Below are positions 1 to 5,455 of a stretch of DNA of 8,860 nt, piece after piece. Made by a program: the position numbers and the translations under genes. Location of the stretch: positions 1 to 8,860 of the forward strand of contig JBEKZQ010000461.1 of NCBI GenBank assembly GCA_049509675.1. Reading direction: 5' to 3'. The notes beneath the pieces are model-generated. The model saw only the letters and a program-made list of their open reading frames with translations, was not told the DNA's origin and made no database searches. Source of the stretch: JBEKZQ01 sp049509675. Its GTDB lineage: Bacteria > Planctomycetota > Planctomycetia > Pirellulales > Thermoguttaceae. The number at the start of each line of letters is the position of its first letter. Positions within the stretch are counted from its first letter, which is position 1.

Positions 1-128
1 CTTCGGTCGCTTGCCGCCGGTCTGATTCGTTTACCGGGTGCGGAGCAGAGTTTCGTCGGTTTGCGAGCCCCACCATAATGTTGCGCGACCTTGACCCACC
101 CTACATGAATAATCCGGGCTAATCCCTC
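1..128. other. Gene-free left edge, downstream of the permease
   Basis: I see no gene here and no clear terminator hairpin. On the minus strand it lies directly downstream of the permease stop codon. It contains CCCACCCTAC at 95-104, a 10-mer that recurs at 2863-2872, with its inverse TAGGGTGGG at 2771-2779. This edge is therefore probably part of the dispersed intergenic repeat material seen elsewhere in the window. Overlapping open frames look like shadows without family-like protein sequence. Confidence 0.4.
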
Positions 129-1583
129 TTATTCTCTCGCCCCCGCCGGCAGTTCCAGCGTGGCACTCTGAAGCCCGATCTTCGCGAGGATGATGTAGAG
201 CACAAAACCGACGATGATCGCCGCCACCGGTGGACAGGGCATCACAAACGTGACGTTCAAGAGTTTCGCGAAGAAGCCCCATGCCCCTGCCAGCCCGTGG
301 CTGGTTTCGATCCAGTGCGAGATGCTCCTAAACAGGCCGGCGAAGAAGCCCCATGCCCCCACCACGAAACCGACGGCCCAGGAAATCCAACCGGCCGGAT
401 TGAATCCCGCCCGAGGACCGGGCCACTTGCAACCCGCCAGCAGATAATCGGCGGTCATCGCGCCGCAGATCGGCCCGAACGAGGCGCCGATAATGCCGAA
501 GACCCCAGCGGCATCCCCGGCGTAGCCTGAAACGACAAGGCCAATCGATGCCGCAGTGCCGATCCCGCAGGAGATCAACGGATTGACGTTCGGCAACGTG
601 TTCCTGAAACTGGCGGCCGCGATTAGTGAACTGAAGCAAGCGGGCGGGAAGGCCGCAATCGCCAGCAGCAGCCAGAAAATCCTGGCGGTCTGAGCGCCCA
701 TGATGGTTTCCATCAGTTTCGTGGGATCGATTTGCACCTCTTTGCCCATAAGGCCACTCCCATAGGTTCCCGCCACAATCAGGATCGCGAGGCAACCGGT
801 GAAGATCGTGGCTCCGGCGACGCCGACCAACCCTCCCAACCGCACGTCCCGCGCATCGCGATTACTGGAGGCGATATCCACGCCGGCAGCTCCCGCAGTG
901 GCAAAGAAGCCGACGATATTGGCGATGGCGAAGAGCATCAGGCTAATCGAGCTCGGCGCCGGCACGTTCGATCCGGCCATCAACATCTCGGGCTTGAAAT
1001 TGCCCACGCCGGAAACGGTCTTCGCCGCGAGGATCAAGAGGATTACCAGGGGGATAAGCGGCAGGAAGGTGGCGACTTTGGCGACGTACTGAATGCCCTT
1101 CAGCCCCACCAGCGCGGCGACGATGGCCCAGGCGGTCCCGATCGCCAAGTGCTGCGGCGACATCTCCTTATAACCAGCGAACCCCGCGAGCAGCGCAGCG
1201 GAAAAGTACGCGTTGACCGCCAGCCAGCCGAACTGCAATACTCCCATGAAGAAGCCTGGCATAAGGAATCCGCCTTGCGCGCCGTAGGTCGAAGTGCCGA
1301 CCACCGCCAGCGGCAAGCCGGTTTTCATGCCCATCATGCCCGGAGCCAGATAACTGGCGAAGTGGCAGATGAAGCCGGCGAGAATCACCCCAAGGACCGC
1401 CGTGCCGATGCCCTGAGCCAGAATGCCGGCCGAACAGGGCGCCCCGCTACTGGGCACACTCTGCCAAAACACGAACCAGAGCATGATCCCCGCGTAGGTT
1501 TGTGCCGTGGTCTTGTACCATGGAGACCGACTTGACTGCGGCACGGGTTTGGCCGCGGCAACGTAGGACGGTAGCGAAGCCAT
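129..1583 (-). CDS. NCS1-family (CodB-like) cytosine/purine permease
   Basis: Predicted inner-membrane transporter of 484 residues, probably a proton- or sodium-coupled importer of a nucleobase or related compound; the substrate cannot be read from sequence. The protein is almost entirely hydrophobic, with about a dozen membrane segments. It opens with a PWYKTTAQTYAGIMLWF stretch before the first helix, has a charged loop SSNRDARD near residues 239-246, and carries GPICGAMTADYLL near 370-382, which resembles the P-x-x-G-x-x-x-x-D-Y signature of NCS1 transporters. An upstream in-frame ATG at 1634 would add 17 residues. I chose the ATG at 1583 because GAGGAGG lies 8 nt before it and the longer form would translate that site. 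E. coli CodB is shorter (about 420 residues); the extra length is partly a C-terminal segment between two GAWGFFA copies. It stands alone on this strand, diverging from the DUF1559 gene. Family is fairly sure, substrate unknown. Confidence 0.85.
   Translation of the reverse strand: MASLPSYVAAAKPVPQSSRSPWYKTTAQTYAGIMLWFVFWQSVPSSGAPCSAGILAQGIGTAVLGVILAGFICHFASYLAPGMMGMKTGLPLAVVGTSTYGAQGGFLMPGFFMGVLQFGWLAVNAYFSAALLAGFAGYKEMSPQHLAIGTAWAIVAALVGLKGIQYVAKVATFLPLIPLVILLILAAKTVSGVGNFKPEMLMAGSNVPAPSSISLMLFAIANIVGFFATAGAAGVDIASSNRDARDVRLGGLVGVAGATIFTGCLAILIVAGTYGSGLMGKEVQIDPTKLMETIMGAQTARIFWLLLAIAAFPPACFSSLIAAASFRNTLPNVNPLISCGIGTAASIGLVVSGYAGDAAGVFGIIGASFGPICGAMTADYLLAGCKWPGPRAGFNPAGWISWAVGFVVGAWGFFAGLFRSISHWIETSHGLAGAWGFFAKLLNVTFVMPCPPVAAIIVGFVLYIILAKIGLQSATLELPAGARE
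268..359. repeat. 20-bp direct repeat inside the permease gene
   Basis: GCGAAGAAGCCCCATGCCCC occurs exactly at 268-287 and 340-359, 72 bp apart, so the copies are in frame. On the coding strand both encode GAWGFFA. The 52 bp between them contain a small palindrome, CCAGCC-CGT-GGCTGG at 290-304. This resembles the direct-repeat-flanked palindromic insertions elsewhere in the window, but a local duplication is equally possible. Confidence 0.6.
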
Positions 1584-1591
1584 GCAAAGTT

Positions 1592-1598
1592 CCTCCTC
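1592..1598 (-). promoter_or_regulatory. Shine-Dalgarno site of the permease
   Basis: The minus strand reads GAGGAGG here, 8 nt before the ATG at 1583. It is the best ribosome binding site in the window and decides the start codon in favour of 1583 over 1634. Confidence 0.75.
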
Positions 1599-1641
1599 AA
1601 ATGGGCCGTTAGAAAATAATCGGGGTGCCCCCACAAAGCAA

Positions 1642-1670
1642 AGTATACAAGCTGGTCAGGACAAGTAAAA
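1642..1670 (-). promoter_or_regulatory. Candidate sigma-70-type promoter of the permease
   Basis: On the minus strand TTTTAC (1665-1670) is followed after exactly 17 bp by TATACT (1642-1647), a near-consensus -10 box. Transcription would start about 50 nt before the ATG at 1583. Pattern only; planctomycete promoters are poorly characterised. Confidence 0.35.
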
Positions 1671-1901
1671 TACGGCCCGACGAGGATTCTGGCAAAGTCG
1701 CTTCATGCTGAGAACACATTGCGCAGAACCCCCAGACTGCCGCAACAAGAGCGGGAATTGACCTGGCAAGATGATGAAAGGAATCACGAAACATGGCCGC
1801 GCACTTCTGCCCGGATATGGCTGGCGTTTTTGCTTCGTTTCTGGGACAATGATGGCGTAGGGCAAATCTCGCAACACGCGCGGTATGTAAGGGAAACTCC
1901 C

Positions 1902-2738
1902 ATGAACCAACGAAACGACGGATTCACTCTGGTCGAACTGATGGTGGTGATAATGATTATCGGCATTCTGGTGGCCCTCCTCGTGCCGGCCATCCTCGCC
2001 GCCCGGGAGCAGGGTCGGCAGGCCACCTGCCTGAACAACCAACAGCAGCTTGGCAAGGCCACGATACAATACGAGCTTGCCAAGAACCATTTTCCGGGCA
2101 CGACGGTCCTGTTGCCCGGCGGAAACATCAAACTCAACTGGTGCATGTCGCTGTTCCCGTACATCGGGCGTCAAGACATGTGGGATAACGATTGGAGCAC
2201 CGGCAACAGTTCGGGGACGGCGGCGAAGATCACGGTCGACCAGTTCGTGTGTCCCGACGATCCGCCCGCGCCGGGGCTTGTCACCCCGTTGAGCTATGTG
2301 GCCAACTTCAACATCTATAACCCCGGGAACGCCTCGCCGATTACCATGTCGCAAATCAATACGCCCCAGCGGACGATCATGTATACCGAGCGCGCGCGGG
2401 GCGGGGCCGCGCCAACCGGCCCGTGGCAGCCATACGTCTACTCAAGCAGCAGTCCGGGCAGTACCAGCCCGGTTTCCATCTACCCGATTACGTTCGTACC
2501 GTGGGGGCTGCCGGGGATGAACGCGACGCAGCTCGCGTCGCTCGCGTCGTCGCTCAACAGTGGCGGCGCAACGTTCTTGAGCTATACCCCCAATCCGTCC
2601 GTTTCAGTGCCGCAGATTTCCTCGAACCATCCCGGCACGATTGTCGTCACCTATTTCGACGGCCATTCGGAGAAGTTGCCGGACGATACGTGGCTGGCGC
2701 CGAACGCCTCCATGTTGAACTACCTGCCGGGGCCGTGA
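1902..2738 (+). CDS. DUF1559 prepilin-like protein with H-X9-DG C-terminus
   Basis: Predicted exported pseudopilin-like protein of 278 residues; DUF1559 proteins are massively expanded in planctomycetes and their role is unknown. The N-terminus MNQRNDG-FTLVE fits a class III prepilin signal: cleavage after G7, F8 as first mature residue, and E12 at +5. A hydrophobic helix (MVVIMIIGILVALLVPAILA) follows. AAREQGRQATCLNNQQQLG (about 33-51) corresponds to the conserved AARE...C-x-NN-x-x-Q-x-G segment of the family. Near the C-terminus H243 is followed by nine residues and D253-G254, an exact H-X9-DG motif. The frame is open further upstream, but I chose the ATG at 1902 because the leader is then canonical; GGGAA about 6 nt upstream is a modest ribosome binding site. 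It converges with the prepilin gene on the other strand. No type II secretion genes are nearby. Confidence 0.9.
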   Translation: MNQRNDGFTLVELMVVIMIIGILVALLVPAILAAREQGRQATCLNNQQQLGKATIQYELAKNHFPGTTVLLPGGNIKLNWCMSLFPYIGRQDMWDNDWSTGNSSGTAAKITVDQFVCPDDPPAPGLVTPLSYVANFNIYNPGNASPITMSQINTPQRTIMYTERARGGAAPTGPWQPYVYSSSSPGSTSPVSIYPITFVPWGLPGMNATQLASLASSLNSGGATFLSYTPNPSVSVPQISSNHPGTIVVTYFDGHSEKLPDDTWLAPNASMLNYLPGP

Positions 2739-2748
2739 CGGCCCCTCG

Positions 2749-2764
2749 ATCTCAGATTTGAGAT
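2749..2764. repeat. Short palindrome after the DUF1559 gene
   Basis: ATCTCA-GATT-TGAGAT, a 6-bp stem with a 4-nt loop, 10 bp after the DUF1559 stop codon. It is AT-richer than its surroundings and is the first element of the repeat mosaic filling the convergent gap. Confidence 0.5.
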
Positions 2765-2773
2765 TTCAGATAG

Positions 2774-2800
2774 GGTGGGACGAGTTCCACGAGTCCCACC
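2774..2800. terminator. Hairpin between convergent genes, possible bidirectional terminator
   Basis: GGTGGGAC (2774-2781) pairs perfectly with GTCCCACC (2793-2800) across an 11-nt loop. It lies between the stop codons of two convergent genes (2738 and 2869), where a shared terminator is expected. There is no U-tract on either side, so it is not a classic intrinsic terminator. The sequence also looks like a dispersed planctomycete palindromic repeat. A wider 9-bp inverted repeat, TAGGGTGGG (2771-2779) and CCCACCCTA (2863-2871), encloses the mosaic; its right arm contains the prepilin stop codon. Confidence 0.4.
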
Positions 2801-2804
2801 AATT

Positions 2805-2860
2805 GCTCCACGCTCCACGCTCCACGCTCCACGCTCCACGCTCCACGCTCCACGCTCCAC
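2805..2860. repeat. Eight perfect GCTCCAC heptamers
   Basis: GCTCCAC is repeated eight times without a mismatch (56 bp), ending 8 bp before the prepilin stop codon. Read on the other strand a rotated unit is GCGTGGA, one of the variants in the array at 4144-4297. The two arrays are therefore the same repeat family in opposite orientation, flanking the same gene. Confidence 0.9.
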
Positions 2861-2868
2861 CCCCCACC

Positions 2869-4389
2869 CTACTTGGGCAGGAAATCGTGGGTGAGGGTCA
2901 CCTCGCGGATGTTCCGGCTGTCGGGCTCGAAGATGCGGATCTTGACCTGAATGCCCCGCAACGGCACAGCGTACGGCGGCGGAGCGATCGACTCGGCGAC
3001 GTTGTCCACAATGCCGGTATTGTTGTCGTCGAAGCCGTCGACAAGCGGACCCGGGCTCGGTTTAGCGGGGTTGGTGCCGACTTGCTCGTAATGGAAAGAC
3101 CACGTGTCGTAGACGTTCGTTAGCCCGCTGAGACTATTGAGATTGCCGGCGCTGAAATGGCCGGTTCCGCTGCCGAGTTCGACATACCCGCCGACCCCGC
3201 CGTTGGCCTGGGGCGCTTGGGGATCCCAAACCGTCACGTCGAAGCCGATGACGTTGGTAAGGATGACGTCGTCGTTCGGGCGAGCGCCATCGACCTTGCC
3301 ATTGAGGCAATTCTCCGCAAGCGAAGTCCCCACGAACGCCTGCGGGGACCAATAATCGACCTGAGTGGCAGCCGACTGGCCAGTAGCAGAGATAGGAATG
3401 CTGCCATTGGTCCAGCTTGCCGACTGTCCAAAGCTGCCGGAGCACTCGTTCAGGGTGGGCAGCCCCAGTTGGCCCCATTGTTGGCGAACGTCGAACGGGA
3501 ACGTGCCGAAAGGATGGCCGTAACGGCATTCGCGCTTGGTCAAATCGCTGAGGCTGTTGAACTTCGGCACCCCGTTCTCCAGGTGCATGGAAACGTCATA
3601 GTACTGGTAATACGCGTAGCCGGTCACACTGCTTGGCGCAGTAGCCCCTGGCGCAATCAAGAGCACGCGGCGGTGCAGCGTCCGCCCGCGGACGAACCAC
3701 GCCACCTCGGCCAACTCCGATTGGATGGTCGTTAAATTGGTAACCACAGGCGAGCCCTGTCCGTTGACTGGCGCATAACGGCCCACGAACGGCTGGCCGG
3801 TGCTGCGCGTGGTGAACATCAGGATGTCGTCGCTTTCGTTGACAGTGTAGTCGCGCTGGTTGCTGGTGTTGTCCCACGGAGTGATCAGATGTGTTCCTTC
3901 GATATACTCGAAATAGCCTTCGGCGGCCTCGGGCCGGCGGGGGGGGAGCATGGTGACGGTGACCCCGTCCAGATCCCGGTGCATCAACAACTCGACCGCC
4001 CGCAGCCGGTCGAACTGTTCCAGCGTGGCGCGGGAGTTGTTGATGCTGTTGCCCATGCGGCCGAAAACCGTGGCCACGGCCCCCATTAAGATGAGTCCCA
4101 GCGTGGCCGCTACCAGGATTTCCACCAGCGTGTAGCCCGAGAAGCGTGGGGCGTGAGGCGTGGGGCGTGGGGCGTGAGGCGTGGGGCGTGAGGCGTGAGG
4201 CGTGGGGTGTGAGGCGTGAGGCGTGGGGCGTGAGGCGTGAGGCGTGGGGCGTGGAGCGTGAGGCGTGGGGCGTGGAGCGTGAAGCGTGGGGCGTGGGCCG
4301 AGCGTGTAGCCCCTTGGAGTGCGGCGAGCGGCCGCCGGTTGAAGAGGCCTTCGCTGAAAACTGAAAACTGAAAACTGAAGACTCGCCAT
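2869..4389 (-). CDS. PulJ/PilW-like prepilin with repeat-expanded leader
   Basis: Predicted type II secretion or type IV pilus-like minor pseudopilin of 506 residues. The prepilin signal is G85-YTLVE90, with E at +5 of the mature form, followed by a hydrophobic helix to about residue 112 and a soluble domain. The soluble part (LLMHRDLDG, VAWFVRGRTLHRRVLLI, C-terminal VKIRIFEPDSRNIREVTL) resembles PulJ/PilW-like proteins. I chose the ATG at 4389 because GGAGG lies 9 nt upstream; ATGs at 4398 and 4455 are poorer. The leader would be 85 residues, far longer than usual. Residues 5-12 are encoded by a CTGAAAA repeat and about 30-84 by a heptamer array, giving PTPHAPR/PTPHASR periodicity. GYTL occurs twice (27-30 and 85-88); only the second precedes a hydrophobic helix. 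Joining the first GYTL to VEILVAA gives a normal 27-residue leader ending RRTPRG, so the array is probably an insertion. Function and maturation of the present form are uncertain. Confidence 0.82.
   Translation of the reverse strand: MASLQFSVFSFQRRPLQPAAARRTPRGYTLGPRPTLHAPRPTPHAPRPTPHASRPTPHASHPTPHASRPTPHAPRPTPHAPRFSGYTLVEILVAATLGLILMGAVATVFGRMGNSINNSRATLEQFDRLRAVELLMHRDLDGVTVTMLPPRRPEAAEGYFEYIEGTHLITPWDNTSNQRDYTVNESDDILMFTTRSTGQPFVGRYAPVNGQGSPVVTNLTTIQSELAEVAWFVRGRTLHRRVLLIAPGATAPSSVTGYAYYQYYDVSMHLENGVPKFNSLSDLTKRECRYGHPFGTFPFDVRQQWGQLGLPTLNECSGSFGQSASWTNGSIPISATGQSAATQVDYWSPQAFVGTSLAENCLNGKVDGARPNDDVILTNVIGFDVTVWDPQAPQANGGVGGYVELGSGTGHFSAGNLNSLSGLTNVYDTWSFHYEQVGTNPAKPSPGPLVDGFDDNNTGIVDNVAESIAPPPYAVPLRGIQVKIRIFEPDSRNIREVTLTHDFLPK
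4127..4312. mobile_element. Repeat-array insertion flanked by 12-bp direct repeats
   Basis: AGCGTGTAGCCC occurs exactly at 4127-4138 and 4301-4312. The copies are 174 bp (58 codons) apart, so both read GYT in the prepilin frame. The block between is almost wholly the heptamer array. One copy plus the block can be removed without changing the frame, which restores RRTPRG-YTLVEILVAATLG. This is what an insertion with target duplication, or a recombination-type expansion, would leave. No transposase is present and the mechanism is unknown. Confidence 0.6.
4144..4297. repeat. 22-unit degenerate heptamer array GCGTGRR in a coding region
   Basis: Twenty-two consecutive 7-bp units (154 bp). All are GCGTG plus GG, AG, GA or AA, except one GTGTGAG at 4207-4213. 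On the coding strand the unit is YYCACGC, and three units encode seven residues such as PTPHAPR. The array has no stop codon in the prepilin frame, and several overlapping frames are open through it on both strands. Because the unit is not a multiple of three, gain or loss of one unit would shift the frame of the downstream prepilin. Confidence 0.9.
4354..4381. repeat. CTGAAAA heptamer repeat at the prepilin 5' end
   Basis: Three perfect CTGAAAA units (4354-4374) followed by CTGAAGA (4375-4381). On the coding strand they encode the LQFSVFSF part of the leader, 3 codons after the start at 4389. It is a different sequence from the GCGTGRR array but also has a 7-bp period. Confidence 0.85.
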
Positions 4390-4398
4390 GGCACACAT

Positions 4399-4403
4399 CC
4401 TCC
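4399..4403 (-). promoter_or_regulatory. Shine-Dalgarno site of the prepilin gene
   Basis: The minus strand reads GGAGG here. It abuts the ATG at 4398 with no spacing but lies 9 nt before the ATG at 4389, which favours 4389 as the start. Confidence 0.6.
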
Positions 4404-4473
4404 GTCCGTTGGGTGGCGTATTTCCACCATCTGTCCTCGCCCGCTTCTGCCCCACAAGCGGACCACTCCCTGT

Positions 4474-4502
4474 ATTCGACCTTGGAGCGGGGTAAAAGTC
4501 AA
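4474..4502 (-). promoter_or_regulatory. Candidate promoter of the prepilin gene
   Basis: On the minus strand TTGACT (4497-4502) is followed after 17 bp by TCGAAT (4474-4479). The -35 box is strong and the -10 weak (4 of 6). It lies about 85 nt upstream of the ATG at 4389. Confidence 0.3.
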
Positions 4503-4514
4503 GGAGAATTGGCG

Positions 4515-4543
4515 TTTACACCGGGGCGGAAATGGGGTATTAG
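4515..4543 (+). promoter_or_regulatory. Candidate promoter of the GT2-deacetylase-GT87 operon
   Basis: TTTACA (4515-4520, 5 of 6 to consensus), a 17-bp spacer, then TATTAG (4538-4543, 4 of 6). It lies about 75 nt upstream of the GT2 ATG at 4620 and is divergent from the candidate prepilin promoter, with the two -35 boxes 12 bp apart. Confidence 0.35.
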
Positions 4544-4619
4544 TCTCGGGAGCGCGGATGCGCAGGAACGTCGTTTGACCGAAGAATGGACCAGTCCCCA
4601 AGCACCGGCAAGGAAGCCC

Positions 4620-5436
4620 ATGACCAGTACACGCGTGGCGAGCGACGATCTGTGCGTACGTGCCGAACTGCCGGCGAATCGCCCGGCGGCCCTGACGGCC
4701 GATCACGACTTGACCGTCGTTATTCCCGCCTTCAACGAGCAAGAGCGTCTTCCTTGGACATTACAGGAGTTGGGCCGTTTTCTCGAGGCATGGGGACTGG
4801 ATTATCGGGTCCTCGTGGCCGACGACGGCAGCAGCGACAACACGGCCCTGTTGACGCGCGGGCTGGGTCCGCGGTTTGCCACGCATTCGCTCCCCTGGCA
4901 CCGCGGCAAGGGGGCCGCCGTGCAGGCCGCCATGCTCTCGGCCACCGGCCGCGTGGTCGGCTTCACCGATGTGGATCGACGATGGCCGCTGCGAGGTGGT
5001 TTTCGGGGCCCGCGATCTGAAGCAATCGGCCCACCACGCCCGCCGTCGGCTCTCGCGCACCCTTGCCACGCTGGTGTTCCGGCAAGTCGTCAAGCGGCTG
5101 GTGTCGCGCGAGGTGACCGACACGCAATGCGGCTTGAAAATGTTCAGCCGACGTGCGGCCCGCGAGATCTTTTCCCGGGCCACCATCGAGGGTTTTGCCT
5201 TTGACGCGGAGGTGGTCTTCCTGACCGAACGCCTGGGGTTTGACTTCCGCCGCCTGCCGGTCGACCTGGTCCACGAATACGCTTCCAGTTTGTCGTTGGC
5301 CCGCGATACCCTGCCGATGCTGTGGGACATCTGGCGGCTCTGGCTGCGCGGCAAGGGGCCGGATGGGCCGCGGCCGTTGCCGGTCGAGCTATGGCAAGAT
5401 GCGGCCGAAGAGACTCGCCAGAAACGGGCCGCGTAA
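4620..5436 (+). pseudogene. GT2 polyprenyl-phosphate-type glycosyltransferase, frameshifted by internal deletion
   Basis: Family GT2 enzyme of the dolichol-phosphate mannosyltransferase type, expected to move a sugar from a nucleotide donor to polyprenyl phosphate at the inner face of the membrane. The ATG at 4620 has AGGAA 6 nt upstream. Frame 1 encodes TVVIPAFNEQER, VADDGSSDNT (donor site), HRGKGAAVQAAMLSATGRVVGFTDVD (residues to 119), then turns into nonsense and stops at 5204. The next frame takes over at about 4972 with WIDDGRCEVVFGARDL, then DTQCGLKMFSRRAAREIF, GFAFDAEVVFLTERLGF and a stop at 5436. In relatives I recall, a stretch beginning LPY/LPF and roughly 13-16 residues long separates TDAD from the EVVFGARDL segment; it is missing here. 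A deletion of 3n+2 nt, about 40-50, explains both the gap and the frame change. No C-terminal membrane helix is seen. The enzyme is probably inactive as written, unless the gap is an assembly error. Confidence 0.75.
4972..4976 (+). other. Deletion/frameshift junction in the GT2 gene
   Basis: TGGAT can be read as the end of frame 1 (GAT-GTG-GAT, DVD) and as the start of frame 2 (TGG-ATC, WI). Such a shared pentamer is what a deletion between two TGGAT copies would leave. The upstream reading ends at the metal-binding D-x-D (D117, D119). Confidence 0.45.
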
Positions 5437-5455
5437 TGCACGTAACCAAATCGAG

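Larger units (their letters stand above)
1584..1901. other. 318-bp divergent intergenic region
   Basis: No supported gene. It separates the permease (minus) from the DUF1559 prepilin-like gene (plus). An open frame runs upstream of the DUF1559 start to 1719, but its translation is charged and irregular with no prepilin character. A candidate promoter for the permease lies at 1642-1670. I see no convincing promoter for the plus-strand gene and no long palindrome. Confidence 0.6.

Noticed and set aside
732..1535. Plus-strand open frame opposite the permease
   Set aside because: The minus-strand frame is a clear polytopic transporter; the plus product is charged low-complexity shadow sequence.
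4144..4297. CRISPR array
   Set aside because: Units are 7 bp and contiguous, with no spacers and no cas genes nearby.
4146..4364. Plus-strand open frame with a regular REAWGV repeat protein
   Set aside because: It is the opposite-strand reading of the heptamer array. The array lacks stops in several frames, so long repetitive frames are expected. There is no ribosome binding site and no non-repeat domain.
3596..4396. Other minus-strand frames through the array (HASR/HAPR-rich)
   Set aside because: Only the frame ending at 2869 continues into a prepilin helix and a family-like soluble domain; the others are shadows.
4972..4976. Programmed frameshift in the GT2 gene
   Set aside because: There is no slippery heptamer or downstream structure, and the family comparison suggests missing residues, so a deletion explains it better.
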